Origin: Euleptes europaea | Taxonomy: Eukaryota > Chordata > Lepidosauria > Squamata > Sphaerodactylidae | Assembly (NCBI RefSeq): GCF_029931775.1 | Contig: NC_079323.1 | Span: 1,151,001-1,215,000 of the forward strand | Reading direction: 5' to 3' | Length of the DNA: 64,000 nucleotides | Shown: positions 1-11,439 of the stretch, piece after piece | Layout: the number at the start of each line of letters is the position of its first letter | Position numbering within the stretch: position 1 is the first letter of the stretch | Position numbers and translations under genes: made by a program | The notes under the pieces: model-generated | The model's database searches: none | What the model was told of the DNA's origin: nothing | Seen by the model: only the letters and a program-made list of their open reading frames with translations

Positions 1-85
1 GCTAGTCACAGCTCTCTTAGAGCTCTCTCACCCCCCACCTGCCTCTCCCGGTGTCTGTTAGGGGAAGGGAAGGTGATTGTAAGAT
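1..85 (+). mobile_element. tRNA-derived SINE family A, 3' part
   Basis: Cut by the window start. It matches the 3' half of family A (GCTAGTCACAGCTCTCTTAG, then GTGTCTGTTAGGGG). Confidence 0.75.
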
Positions 86-564
86 GTTCGGGGAGGGAGC
101 TTTGCTGGACTTGAATCTAGCGGTTCCTGGGTTGTGTCTCTTGGTTTGAGGAAGAAAAGAAACTCAGGGTGGGGCCATGCAAAAGAGGTAGGCTCCGTTC
201 TTGCCACATTGGGGAGGGGAGAGTCGGGGAGAAAAGACGTAGGGTGTGTGTGTGTCTGTGTCAAAGCGCTAGCAACCGTGTTGCGTGAGAGGCCTGATGC
301 ACGGCCGGGAGTGGGGGAGAGGAAGGCGTGAGCTGCTGGACGTCCCCATTCATTGTTCGGCGTGATGGGCCCCCAAGGTGAGAGGCCCCCCATTTGGGGC
401 GGCTGCAGCTCCTACACTGTCTTGTGTTTGTGTTAGGGAAGGTTCTGGCAGATGGGCTGAGCTGGTGCCATTGCAAGGACACCTGTGAACAGGTGAGGCT
501 CTCTTTAGGCTCTCCAGGCTTGTCTGGTTTCCTGTGATGGGCAGGGACCCCCTTCGCATCACCT
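86..564. other. No feature recognised
   Basis: Unique-looking intergenic sequence with a short GT run at about 245-262. Short open frames have no recognisable product. Confidence 0.5.
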
Positions 565-660
565 GCCGCTGGTTCTTTTAACTGGAGATGCCGGGGATCG
601 AACCAAGGACCTTCTGTGTGCCAAGCAGGTGCTCCCCCACCGAGCTGCAGCCCCTCCCCT
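565..660 (-). mobile_element. tRNA-derived SINE family B, partial
   Basis: Reverse copy with the B-box-like GGTTCGATCCCCGGC on the minus strand and the CATCTCCAGTTAAA segment. Confidence 0.7.
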
Positions 661-1116
661 TCCTGTTTGAACAGCACAACTGCTCCAGGAGGGCAGTGGG
701 AATGTTTGCCGTCTAGCTTGTGTAAGGGAAGGGGAAATTGCCGGGCCCGGTGGAGGCGAAATCCTCACGCAACCCAGAGGGCTGGGTGTGGCTTCCTGGA
801 AAGGGGCCGGGTGCCAGGCGCCCAGCAGCGAGGTGGGCTGAGAGTGGGCAGAGAAGCCGTGGTCAGGTGGCTGCCAGCAAAGGACGTGGCATTTGTCTTC
901 AGGATTCAAGGTAGTGAGCCCGTTCTTGAGCAGGGCGTTCAGCACCTCCAGGGGCCACACAGAAGCATCTTGCCTTATTACTGCTGTGTGGCCGCTGACT
1001 TGGGGGCTGGCAGGCTTTCCCTGGGCCCCTGCATTCCTGGCAAGGGTGGGCAGGCCTTCTGGTCAATTCTTGAAGGGACAGCCCTGCCAAGGATCCACAG
1101 CCAAGACCCTCACACT
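661..1116. other. No feature recognised
   Basis: GC-moderate intergenic DNA. Open frames on both strands overlap and look compositional. Confidence 0.4.
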
Positions 1117-1432
1117 TTGAACATGGTTAAGAGTGGTGGACTCTGATCTGGAGAACCAGGTTCTGATCTGTGGAACCAGGTTCGATTCCCCACTCCTGCA
1201 CATGAGCGGAGGAGGCTAATTTGGTGAACCAGGTTGGTTTCCCCACTCGTACATATGAAGCCAGCTGGGTGACCTTGGGCTAGTCACAGTTCTCTCCAAA
1301 CTCTCTCAGTCTCACCTACCCCACAGGGTGTCTGTTGTGGGGAGGGGAAGGGAAGGGGATTGTAAACCAGGTTGATACTGCCTTGTGCTAACTCTTCTTC
1401 TGCCAACTCTTCTTCTTCTCCTCCTCCTCCTC
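1117..1432 (+). mobile_element. tRNA-derived SINE family A
   Basis: Near-complete copy from the GGTTAAGAG head through GGTTCGATTCCCCACTCCTG to the CTT/CTC-rich tail. Confidence 0.85.
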
Positions 1433-1762
1433 GCTTGCCTGACTCAGGCTCCCAGCTGCTGGAGCCTGGCATGTTGGCGAGGGAATAGAGCATTTCCTGA
1501 GCCCAGGCATCTCTGGACTCAGCTCCCCACCTCTGGTTCCCCTGCCCCACTCCACCACCTGGCTTTTCCTCCCTTTCCATCTGACTTTTCCTCCCTTTCA
1601 ACCAGAGAAACATGGATGGCTCCAATCAATTTTCACTGTTGGTGGACAGAGACTGTTCCTGTGCTTGGGAAATAAGGCAGGGCAAGCTGGCCAGAAAGGG
1701 GCCTGTGCTCCATGATGCTTTTGGAGGTGGAGCAGATTGTGGGTTTGTGAGTTTGGGGGTTT
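1433..1762. other. No feature recognised
   Basis: Intergenic sequence between two SINEs; nothing recognised. Confidence 0.4.
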
Positions 1763-1968
1763 ATAGAGGAGAGGCCGTGGCTCAGCGGTAGAACATCTGC
1801 TTGGCATGCAGAAGATCTCAGGTTCGATCCTCAGCAGCATCTCCAGTTAAAAAGGCTCAGGTCGTGGGTGATGTGAGAGGCCTCTGCCAGTCAGAGTAGA
1901 CAATACTGACCATGATGGACCAAGTGTCTGATTCAGTAGAAAGCAGCTTCATGTGTACAGAGGGCAGG
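1763..1968 (+). mobile_element. tRNA-derived SINE family B
   Basis: Full unit. A-box region GGCTCAGCGGTAGAAC, B-box region GGTTCGATCC, end GCAGCTTCATGTGT. Confidence 0.88.
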
Positions 1969-2178
1969 GTAATGCTGATTGCCACTTTGGGGTCAGGAAG
2001 CAATTTTCCTCCAGGCCACATTGGCCAGGGATCCTGGAGGGGTTTTGTTGCCATCTTCTGGGCATGGAGTAGGGGTCACTGGGGTGTGTGGAGGGGGAGG
2101 CAGTTGTGAATTTCCTGCATTGTGCAGGCGGTTGGACTAGATGACCTTGGTGGTCCCTTCCAACTCTATGATTCTCTG
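1969..2178 (+). mobile_element. CR1-type LINE 3' tail
   Basis: Typical CR1 end: GGTTGGACTAGATGACCTTG, TCCCTTCCAACTCTATGATT and a short octamer repeat. Confidence 0.85.
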
Positions 2179-2439
2179 ATTTTGGCCTCGTTTTTGTCTT
2201 ACTTGCGTTCCTGATGGCTGTTCCTGTCGAGCATTTCAGCGCCTTGAAAATTTTTTGTTTGCATTATTTCAACAACCAATATGGCAGCACCGTGTAAAAT
2301 GGAGAAGAGAGAATTGCATGTGACTTCCTGAACCCCTTGGATGAGGGAAGGGCAGGATCCGAATGTGGGGGCACCTAGCAAGAGTCTGTGGGAAGCACCT
2401 CGCAAGAGTCCGTGTTGTGCCGTGGGGGGTGAGAGGCTG

Positions 2440-2632
2440 ATCTGAGGCAGGGGAGGGGTAGTTCAGGGTTCGGGCGCCTCCTCCTCTGTGTGCTGAAGGC
2501 CCTGGAGGTTGAATCCTGGGATCCCAGCGGCAGGATCCGAGATGGCGGAGAGATGCTGCTGGTCAGGCCGTGCTGAGCTCGATGGACTGTTGGTCTGAGC
2601 CGGCATGTGGAGCTTCCTGTGTTCCTGACTGA
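2440..2632 (+). mobile_element. Diverged tRNA SINE (family B-like)
   Basis: Old copy. GGTTGAATCCTGGGATCCCA and the end GGTCTGAGCCGGCATGTGG follow the family B plan with many changes. Confidence 0.5.
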
Positions 2633-2699
2633 GGTTGGGCCTGAGCCGGGCCCCTCCCGGGCATCATCCTTCTGTTCCACCTGGCCCCCTCTTTGGATA

Positions 2700-3310
2700 A
2701 GAACATAAGAAAGGCCCTGCTTGATCCGATCAAGGCCCATTGAGTCCAGCAGTCCGTTCACACAGAGGCCAACCAGGTGCCTCCAGGAAGCCCACGAACA
2801 AGACGACTGCAGCAGCACCATCCTGCCTGTGTCCCACAGCACCTGATATAATAGGCTTAGCTCCTTTGATCATGACTAGTATCCATTTTAACTAGTAGCC
2901 ATGGCTAGCCCTCTCCTCCATGAACATGCCCACTTCCCTCTTTAAGCCTTCCAAGTTGGCAGCCATCCCCACATCCTGAGGCAGGGAGTTCCACAATTTA
3001 ACTATGTGTTGTGTGAAGAAATACTTCCTTTTATCAGTTTTGAATCTCTCACCCTCCAGCTTCAGCAGATGACCCTGCGTTCTGGCCTTATGAGAAAGGG
3101 AGAAAAGCTTCTCCCTGTCCACTCTCTCCATACCATGCATATTTTTATAGACCTCTATCATGTCTCCCCTCAACCGCCTTCTTTCCAAGCTAAACAGCTT
3201 TACATATTTTAACCGCTCCTCATAGGGCCGTTGCTCCAGTCCCCTGATCATTTTGGTTGCTCTTTTCTGCACCTTCTCAAGCTCTGCAATGTCCTTTTTG
3301 AGGTGTGGTG
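2700..3310 (-). pseudogene. CR1-like LINE (family G), ORF2 C-terminus
   Basis: The minus strand encodes [20 protein letters not shown], then [17 protein letters not shown], then [20 protein letters not shown] and LWNSLPQDV, the conserved C-terminal region of CR1-clade ORF2. The 3' UTR part lies at 2,700-2,890. Confidence 0.85.
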
Positions 3311-4069
3311 GCCTCGCCCTCTTAGGGGTGCTTCCTTCTCAACATAGCCTTGAGGCGAAGGGAGGCATTGTGAGGCAGCCCGTGTTGCTGCTTCACAATG
3401 ACTTGGGCACAGACAGTGTTCCCGGAGTCCACCTCATAGCCCCTGGTGTGCAAAATCAGAGCTGCACAAAAGGGACGCTTGGGGGGGGTCACCTTTTTCA
3501 GGCCCCGCGCAATCTGAGGCAGGCATGTTGTGTCCCCTCGACCCCATCATCTGCGCCGTTGCTAGATGCATCCTGATCCTTGGCCTTGCTGGGCGCCAGC
3601 TTCCTTTCTGGAGCAGGGAAATCTCTGTGGGCAGGGCTGGCTTTTCTGCAGGGTGCCCTGGACATTCTGCAGAGGCGGGCCATCCCTCAGTCAAACTCCC
3701 TGTTGCTTTGCAAAGCCGTCTGAAGACCCCTGCTCTTGGATCTTAGGGCACGACTTCCCACAGCAGCGAAACCCCTGGTTCTGTGTGTAGAAGCGTGCCG
3801 TCACTCTTGGAGTTCTCGGCAAGCGCGCTGCAGTCTGCCTTCGTGCGTCTCAGCTCAGGGTTCATCCGTCCGCTGGCTTTGTGCAGCCCAGAGTCTGCAA
3901 GTAGACAGGCAGCGTGGTGCAAAGGTCGTGGAAGAAGGCAAAAACGAGCAGAGAGACCTTCTGACGTTCGGACCCCGAGGGCAACCTGCCTACTGATGGC
4001 AGAGCTGTCCCATAATGCCTGCCTCTGGGTGCCACTCCCGGGGGCCAGGAGGATGCAGGACTCCAGCTG
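3311..4069. other. No feature recognised
   Basis: Intergenic, moderately GC-rich, a G run at 3,481-3,487. No repeat family of this window and no supported gene. Confidence 0.4.
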
Positions 4070-4310
4070 CAGAGAGCCAGTGTGGTGTAGTGGTTAGGGT
4101 GTCGTACTAGGATCTGGGAGACCCAGGTTCGAATCCCCACTCTGCCATGGAAGCTTGCTGGGTGACCGTGGGCCACTCACACACTCTCAGCCTAACCTAC
4201 CTCGCAGGGTTGTTGTGAAGATATAATGGAAGGAAGGAGAATGATGGAAGCCGCTTTGGGTCCCCACTGGAGAGGAAGGCGGGTTATAAATAAAATTAAT
4301 AGCCACGGAC
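4070..4310 (+). mobile_element. tRNA-derived SINE family C
   Basis: Head AGTGTGGTGTAGTGGTTAGG, B-box GGTTCGAATCCCC, tail GGCGGGTTATAAATAAAATT. Resembles squamate ACA/Sauria-type SINEs. Confidence 0.85.
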
Positions 4311-4368
4311 ATGCTGCTGCCTCAACCTCCTGGAGAAAGGGTCTCCCTGACTGACTCTCTAGCTGTGC

Positions 4369-4588
4369 AGAGGGGCCGTGGCTCAGTTTGTAGAGCCTCT
4401 GCTTGGCATGCAGAATGTCCCAGGTTCAATCCCCGGCACCTCCAGTTAAAGGGACCAGGCAAGTAGGTGATGCGAAAGACCTCTGCCTGAGACCCTGGAG
4501 AGCTGCTGCTGGTCTGAGTAGACAATATTGACTTTGATGGACCACGGGTTTGATTCAGTAGAAGGCAGCTTCATGTGTTCATGTGTCT
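4369..4588 (+). mobile_element. tRNA-derived SINE family B
   Basis: Complete copy from GGGGCCGTGGCTCAG to CTTCATGTGTTCATGTG. Confidence 0.9.
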
Positions 4589-4756
4589 TGATGACCTAAG
4601 TCAAGATGTTGACAATTGATGGAAGCATGAAGCAGCCTTATACTCAGCCAGCCGAGGGCCCGTCTTGCTTTGGATTTTCTTTTTTGGACTCTCAGCATCT
4701 CTCCTGGGTCTAGAGCAGAGAAAGGCCTTTCTCCGCCCCTGAGAGCCTTACACCTG

Positions 4757-4868
4757 ACCAGAGTCAGGCTTGGCGGTAGAGCATCTGCTTGGGCGTGCAG
4801 GAGGTTCAGTCCCCAGTACCATCTCCAATTAAAGACCTGAAAGACCTCGGCCTGAGACCCTGGAGAAG
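4757..4868 (+). mobile_element. tRNA-derived SINE family B, partial
   Basis: 5' two thirds only, diverged (GGCGGTAGAGCATCTGCTTG). Confidence 0.7.
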
Positions 4869-5512
4869 GCCCGGCTTCCAGGCAGACCCCGCAAGACTGA
4901 CCTAGCAAGATGGCACCTTCACAGGGGCCCTTCTACAAGCCAAAGGATGCGCTCGATCTTTGAGTCGCAATCCCTCCCCTGCAGTGTCTGTTGGCTAATT
5001 TGGGGAAGGCTTTCTGTGCCAGGCAAGAATTCCAGGGGGAAGGCAGCCGGGCACCCCTTCTGAGCGCGGCCCCGTGGGTTTGCTGGTGCTAATTCTGCAG
5101 CAGTGCACTAAGCGTCTGGCAAAATTCCCCCTCTGTGGGAATCCCCAGCCAAGTGGGGTTTACTGGCAGAGGGTCGAGAGGGGTAAGCAAATTTCCAGTG
5201 AGCAGAAAGCTGAGCCCATTCTGGCGACGCTTCCTTTTTTTACGAGGGGCTGTTCCTTCCCACAAGGGAGGCCGAATGCAAGAGAGAGAGACGGTGTTGG
5301 GAGAGACGGTGGCACAGCGCCAGGCTGGGCCCTGGAGTTCGTTCTCCAGCTTCTCTTTGCTGGAGTTGCAGGGCAAGGCATGGAAGTGGCCCCCGGCATG
5401 GCTTCCTTTCCAGACAGCGGTGCTGGGGCTCACATTCATTGCCTTGAGCCCAGATGTCAGCCCAGGCTGTGGCTTCATTGTGTCGTGGGGTTTCTGGGCC
5501 CCACATGCACGG
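4869..5512. other. No feature recognised
   Basis: Unassigned. A 177-codon and a 168-codon frame overlap on opposite strands, without a recognised domain or a plausible gene structure. Confidence 0.4.
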
Positions 5513-5545
5513 GTAGGGTTGCCAACCTCCAGGTGGTGGCAAAAC

Positions 5546-5645
5546 AAACAGGTCAGACTGCTGCAACATGTGTTGCAAGAATCAGCAGCAGACAAACGCC
5601 CACTTAATGAGTTACACAGTGTACTGTATTTTGACTAGGTGCATA
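5546..5645 (+). mobile_element. Solo end fragment of the same Penelope-like family
   Basis: About 100 bases match the outer end of the element at 27.9-30.2 kb, including the CAAGAATCAGCAGCAGACAA block and the TGACTAGGTGCATAAATCCT block. It is preceded by the same D-family start (5,513-5,545) as the right end at 30.2 kb. Confidence 0.75.
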
Positions 5646-5734
5646 AATCCTAGTCACCACAGAGTCCATCCTCTGTGGTGGCTGATTATGCTGCAGACGT
5701 GCAGAAGGCTTTTCTTGGGCTGGGCTCTTGAGAT

Positions 5735-6265
5735 AGAGTAACCTCAGAAGGGCCCTGCTGGATCAGACCAGTGAGGGTCCATCCCGTCCAGCATCCCATC
5801 TCACATGGTGGCCAGCCAGATCCTCTGGAGGTCCAGCAACTAGGCATTGAGGCCGAGGCCTTTACTTGAGAAGAACACCAGAAAAGCCCTGCTGGATCAG
5901 ACCAGTGGTCCATCCAGTCCAGCATCCTGTCTACACAGGAGCCAACCAGTTCCTCTGGAGGTCCAACAACGGCATAGAAGCTGAGGCCTTCATTAGAACC
6001 TCAGAAGAGCCCTGCTGGATCAGACCAGTGAGGGTCCCTCTAGTCCAGCATCCTGTCTCACACAGTGGCCAACCAGTTCCTCTGGAAGGCCAACGACAGG
6101 GCACAGAGGCCGGGGCCTTCCCCTGAAAAGAACCTCAGAAAAGTACAGCTGGATCAGACCAGTGATGGTCCATCTAGTCCAGCATCCTGTCTCACACTGC
6201 AACCAATCAGTTGCCCTGGAGGTCCAACAGCAGGGCAGAGGCTGAGGTCTTCCCCTGATGCTGCC
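5735..6265. repeat. Tandem array of four LINE-tail-like units of about 130 bp
   Basis: Four successive units each contain GCCCTGCTGGATCAGACCAG or a close variant, then CCAGCATCC and CAACCAGTTCCTCTGG. They resemble the 3' UTR start of family G. Units differ by substitutions and small indels. Confidence 0.8.
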
Positions 6266-6299
6266 TCCTGGCACTGGGATTCAGAGGTTGACTGCCTCT

Positions 6300-6765
6300 G
6301 AATGTGGAGGTTTCCTTGAGTCACCATGGCTGGTCGCCACTGATATACTTGCCCTCCATGAATCTGTCTAATCCCTTTTAAAGCTGGCTATGCCCGTGGC
6401 CATCACGACATTCTCTGGCAGCAAATTCCACTTTTTAAACACTTTCTGAGCAAAAAGTACTTTTGTCTGTCCTGAATCTATTGCCCATCAGCTTCAATGG
6501 GTGCCCCCCACCCAAGATCTATTATTATGGGAGAGGGAGAAAAAGCTCCCTCTATCTAACCTCGGCACCTCGTGGATAATTTTATAAACCTCGGTCCTGT
6601 GTGTTTGTGTCCCCCCCCACCTTAGTGGTCTCTTTTCTATACTGAAAAGTCCCAGACCCTTCAGCCTTTCCTCATAGGGAAGGTGCTCCAAACCCCCCCC
6701 CAAGATAATCTTGGTTGCCCTCTGCTGTGCTTTTCCCACTCCGTAGTGTCATTTGGGTCTTCTTG
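6300..6765 (-). pseudogene. LINE fragment, CR1 clade
   Basis: The minus strand encodes [20 protein letters not shown] then [16 protein letters not shown], a diverged relative of the family G C-terminus. Confidence 0.7.
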
Positions 6766-6929
6766 CCAGTTGTCCGTCCACTCAAAACCCTTGCATCTCT
6801 GCACCCTTGTAGTGTTGCAAAAGGCAGAAGACGTGAGACAAATCCTTAGTGTTTGCATGGTGCTTTCCAGTGCTCAAAGTACTCTGCATGTATTATCTAG
6901 CTATGATCTGTACAGCAGTCCTGCAAGGT

Positions 6930-7172
6930 AGGCCTCTACCAGTGCTCCTTCCCTGGAGGTTTTTAAGCAGAGGCTAGATGGCCATCTGTCAGCAATGCTG
7001 ATTCTATGACCTTAGGTAGATGATGAGAGGGAGGGCACCTTGGCCATCTTCTGGGCATGGAGTAGGGGGTCACTGGGGGTGTGGGGGGGAGGTAGTTGTG
7101 AATTTCCTGCATTGTACAGGGAGTTGGACTAGATGACCCTGGTGGTCCCTTCCAACTCTATGATTCTACCTT
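6930..7172 (+). mobile_element. CR1-type LINE 3' end
   Basis: Runs from AGGTTTTTAAGCAGAGGCTA to TCCAACTCTATGATTCTA. Confidence 0.85.
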
Positions 7173-7235
7173 GCAGAACTGCTGTACAGATTATAACTAG
7201 GCAACTAGATTATAACTAGGCAACTAGTTGGGCTC

Positions 7236-8110
7236 AGGCCGCCAAGTGTTCTTGTGGCCGAGGAGAGATTTGAACCGGAGACTTTGCTGTTCATAGCACA
7301 GTCCCATTGCTGCTGGATGTTAGGCTGGCTTATTCAATAGATGCCAAGGTTAAAAGGAATGGATGCTGGGTTTGTTCATTCACCCAGGGCTGCTCAAATT
7401 CCACGTGAAGGGAGCTCAGGAGATGCCGTGTGAGCGGCGCTGGTCGGTGGTGTGCTCGCCGGTCATGAATGCAAAGGCTGTTTTTTGTTCTGGTCCTTTT
7501 TAACTCTCGTGACTGTAAGTTAGGCAAATCCAGCCATTTGCATACAACTGCCGGTTTTGCATAGTTTGCTGCACTTCCCAAAGTGTGAGAAGAACATGTC
7601 GTAACCCCCTTGGAGGGGTCTTCTGTGACGCTTTTGGAATTTCTCAACCAGGAGGCAAAGCGTGGAGGGGATTTTTGCCTCTGTCAAAGACTCTGCCCCC
7701 TCCTATCTTCTCTGTCGTTAGGAAGAGCTCTGTGCATCTCAGAGGCTTGTGATCTTTTCTCCAAGAGATCCTGCTTGGCGCTGCTGCCTCCCGCACTTGA
7801 GCCAACAAAGGTGATTCTTGTGGCCCTCGGCAGGAGGCTGGACTCCAGTCCAGAACTGGGACCTGGGATGCAAATCCTCAGCGAGGAGCACAAGAGGGGC
7901 TTGTCTGTGCCGGGCTTGGTTTTGCATGCTGGATTTCACCACGTAGCTGCCCAGGAAGAGCCTCCTGGGGCCCCTGAGACCTCCTGGGGCACAAAGGGAA
8001 GAAAGGCGTCAGGGTGAGAGCCCTGGGGCGAGAGAGGGTTGGTTGGTTGCTGTCATGTGCCACACGGGTGTCCTTGGCTTCTTGCAGAGCCAGCAGCAAA
8101 ACAGTGGTGC
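7236..8110. other. No feature recognised
   Basis: The largest repeat-poor stretch before RHOG. Open frames up to 135 codons have no recognisable domain. Just upstream, a 17-bp direct repeat (GATTATAACTAGGCAAC) occurs twice at 7,189-7,222. Confidence 0.4.
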
Positions 8111-8119
8111 CCCAGTCCA

Positions 8120-8836
8120 AACCACAGGGTCATCTGCTGAAGCTGGAGGGTGAGAGATTCAAAACAGATAAGAGGACGTATTTCTTCACACAACGCATAA
8201 TTAAATGGTGGAACTCCCTGCCCCAGGATGTGGTGATGGCTGCCAACTTGGAAGGCTTTAAGAGGGGAGTGGATATGTTCATGGAGGAGAGGGCTATTCA
8301 TGGCTACTACTCAAAATGGGTCCTAATCATGATGCATACTTAATCTCTCTAGGATCAGAGGAGCATGCCTATTACATTAGGTGCTGTGGAGCACAGGCAG
8401 GACAGATGCTGCTGCAGTCGTCTTGCTTGTGGGCTTCCTGGAGGCACCTGCTTGGCCACAGTGTGAACAGACTGCTGGGCTTGATGGGCCTGACTCTGAT
8501 CCAGCAGGGCTTTTCTTACATTCTTATGTGGTGATGGCTGCCAACTTGGAAGGCTTTGAGAGGGAAGTGGACATGTTCATGGAGGAGAGGGCTATCCATG
8601 GCTACTAGTCAAAATGGATGCTGGTCATGATGCATCCCTATTCTCTCCAGGATCAGAGGAGCAGGTCTGTTCTGTGAGGTGCTGTGGAGCACAGGCAGGA
8701 CAATGCTGCTGCCGTCGTCTTGCTTGTGGGCTTCCTAGAGGTGACCTGGTTGGCCGCTGCGTGAACGGACTGCTGGACTTGATGGACCTTCTGGGCCTGA
8801 TCCAGCCAGGCCTGTCGACTGTTCTTCTGTTCTTAA
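8120..8836 (+). pseudogene. CR1-like LINE family G, two overlapping 3' copies
   Basis: ORF2 C-terminus ([40 protein letters not shown]) and its 3' UTR end at about 8,530. A second piece starting GGTGATGGCTGCCAACTTGG repeats the last codons and the 3' UTR to about 8,836. Confidence 0.85.
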
Positions 8837-9330
8837 TGCTGTTCCACTGCTCGGCTGCTTCCAGAGCAGAACTGGGACCTCGCCAGAGGGGGTGGCCGGC
8901 TGCTTGTGCCGAGGCTGGGCCCTCCCTGCCTTCGGCCGCAGCCTTCTCTACCCAGCGAGGCATTCCTCCTGGGGTGGGGGAGAGCGATGGGGGCAGGAAG
9001 CCAGGCAGGGCAGGAAGCCGGGTGTCGCCCTGGCGGCAGGAAGAGCGGCTTCCTCCTTTGGAGGCGGCCGGACACATCGAGGCTGCAGAAGGGCTGAAGC
9101 TGCAGAGGGGGGTGGGGTGGGGCGGGGGTCCGCTCCGAGGCGGTCTGAGATGGAGTCCGGCCAGGCGGGAGAGGGCTCTGAGGCGAAGGCCCCTCTCGGC
9201 TGCCCTGCCGGAGATCCTTTTCCGTGGTCATGCTGGGAAGTGGCCCTGGGGCCTGAGCCGCAGGCGGCGTATGTGGAAGTGGTCGGGAAGGTGATGCAAG
9301 CAGAGCAGAGAGCAGGAAGAAGAGCTCTTT
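8837..9330 (+). promoter_or_regulatory. GC-rich patch, candidate RHOG first exon or promoter
   Basis: About 490 bases of GC-rich, moderately CpG-containing sequence match no repeat family of this window. A possible splice donor, GGGAAG followed by GTGATG, lies at 9290/9291. RHOG needs a noncoding exon upstream of its acceptor at 13,369, and this is the only island-like segment in the 13 kb before it. The assignment is positional only, and the patch could be unrelated intergenic DNA. Confidence 0.3.
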
Positions 9331-9456
9331 GGCTCGGGTGGGGGGGTTGGGTTTTTTTTGGGGGGTAAATGCGTACATCCCTCTGGGCTGGCCCACACAA
9401 CACATTGGCAAGGCGGGTTCCTTTTTCAGTGCAGAAGGTCTGGGATGAACTCATGA

Positions 9457-9762
9457 AGAGCCAGCCTGGTGTAGTGGTTAAGAGCGGTGGTTTGGAGTGG
9501 TGGGCTCTGATCTGGAGAACCGGGTTCGATTCCCCACTGCGGAGGCTAATCTGGTGAGCTGGATTTGTTTCTCCACTCCTACACATGAAGCCAGCTGGGT
9601 GACCTTGGGTTAGTCACCGTTCTCTCCCAACTCTCTCAGCCCCACCTACCTCACAGGGTGTCTGTTGTGGGGAGGGGAAGGTGATTGTAAGCCAGTTTGA
9701 TTCTTCCTTAAGTGGTAGAGAAAGTCAGCATATAAAAACCAACTCTTCTTCTTCTTCTTCTT
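9457..9762 (+). mobile_element. tRNA-derived SINE family A
   Basis: Complete copy with (CTT)n tail at 9,742-9,762. Confidence 0.9.
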
Positions 9763-9956
9763 CTGAATCAGACCCCCCTTGGTCCATCAAAGTCAGTCTT
9801 GTCTACTCAGACCGGCAGCGGCTCTCTAGGGTTTCAGGCAGGGGTCTTTCCCATCACCTACTTGCCTAGTCCCTTTAACTGGAGATGCCGGGGATTGAAC
9901 CTGGGACCTTCTGCATGCCAAGCAGAGGCTGTACCACTGAGCCACAGCCCCTCCCG
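9763..9956 (-). mobile_element. tRNA-derived SINE family B
   Basis: Reverse copy directly abutting the tail of the preceding SINE. The minus-strand B-box GGTTCAATCCCCGGC is intact. Confidence 0.88.
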
Positions 9957-10640
9957 CCTGCTGTTCATTCGCTGTTTTGGAGTAGGTCTTCCTTGCAGTC
10001 CCTTGTCACACATGGGAGCCCCCCCCCCCAGTGGCTTGGCACTCAGAAGGCCTGGGGCTCAGGCCCTGGCCTTTTGGGGCAGCACAATTTGGGAGAGACC
10101 CTGGAGGACGGCTGCCGGTTGCAGAAGACGGCAACTTTCCTCCAACAGCTGCACCCCATTGTGGTGGTGGTGGGTGCCCGTTTCATCTCATGTTGCTTTA
10201 GGGTGGGGAGACCCATTCCCTGAGCAGAAGCTCCGTTGCACAAGGCTGCTCAGGAAGTCCTGGCTGTTGTTGCAACCCAAACCCTGAGCAGTTCCTTGCA
10301 GCCCCAGGAAAAACTTCTCCTTTGTGGCCAGAAGCAGCCCCTCCACAGGGCAACGCTTGGGTGTCGTCAAGGGTGGGAAAGTGCGGCAAAGCACCTGGGC
10401 TTCTGGATTTGAACCCAGAGCCTCCCTGGCTGTGGCTGCAACATGTGTCAGGTCGCAGAGATGCCCTTTGGGCGGGCCAGAAGGGTACAGTCATTTGTTT
10501 CTCAGTCATCTGTTTTAAATCTATTTGACCACTGAATGGATGAGTTAAAAGGAAGAGATAAAAAAAGAGAAGCAGCGTTCCCCGGAAACGCCTCGGTCTC
10601 TCTAGGCATGCTCAGCTCTCTTAGCGCCTGTGGTGTGAAA
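9957..10640. other. No feature recognised
   Basis: Intergenic; no known repeat or gene. Confidence 0.4.
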
Positions 10641-10735
10641 TGCCTGCTAAGTGCCGTCAAGTTGCTTCCCACTGACTTGCGACTCTATGAATTGGTGACC
10701 TCCGAAACATCCTGTCGTTCACAGCCTTGTTCAAC
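10641..10735 (+). mobile_element. SINE fragment related to the 58.2 kb copy
   Basis: AGTGCCGTCAAGTTGCTTCC followed by GACTCTATGAATTGGTGACC. The same family appears in reverse at 58,169-58,289. Confidence 0.6.
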
Positions 10736-11010
10736 AGCCAGCGTGGTGTCGTGGTTCAGAGCCGTGATTGGGAGCGGTGGACTCTGATCTGGAGAACCGG
10801 GTTCGATTCCCCACTCCTCCACATGAGCAGCGGACGCTAATCTGATGAACTGGGTTGGTTTCCCCACTCCTCCACACGAAGCCAGCTGGGTGACCTTGGG
10901 CAAGTCACACTCTCTCAGCCCCACCTACCTCACAGGGAAGGGGAAGGGAAGGAGATTGTAAGCCACTTTGAGACTCCTTAAAGGCAGAGAAAATGCAGGG
11001 TTTTAAAAAA
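10736..11010 (+). mobile_element. tRNA-derived SINE family A
   Basis: Full-length head, shortened tail. Confidence 0.87.
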
Positions 11011-11439
11011 ACGACTTCATCGAACATCCTTTGCATTGTCGGTTTGAAACATGGCAGATTCTCAGGCTCTCCAAAGGGGTAGAGCCACTCTGTGCAAAGG
11101 TGGGTTGTCTGGATGCTGGTGACACTTCCCCTGCCTGCATCTCCCACAGGGCGTAGATAGCCTGAGGCCCCCCCTCCCTCCTTGGCACTGCCCTGGCTGT
11201 GATATCAACGGACTGGGAGACTCAGCAGCCAGCACGTGCCTCTGAATCATTCCCCCCCTTCCCCCACCGGCAGCAACGCGTGGCTGTGAGCAGGCCTTTA
11301 TCTTCCTCCTCTGTCTCCCACCCACTTCCTCTGTCCTCTGGGCAAACCGTCTCTCCCAGTAGCTGCCCCCTGGCTCAACTCTCGCAAGCAGAGTGGCAAA
11401 GATTGGTGGGCACGACCCTGCCTGGCTGACTCGAACCGT
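11011..11439. other. No feature recognised
   Basis: C-rich intergenic DNA; nothing recognised. Confidence 0.4.

Noticed and set aside
8614-9294. 226-codon plus-strand frame
   Set aside because: It begins in a LINE tail and continues into a GC-rich patch, so it is not a coherent protein.
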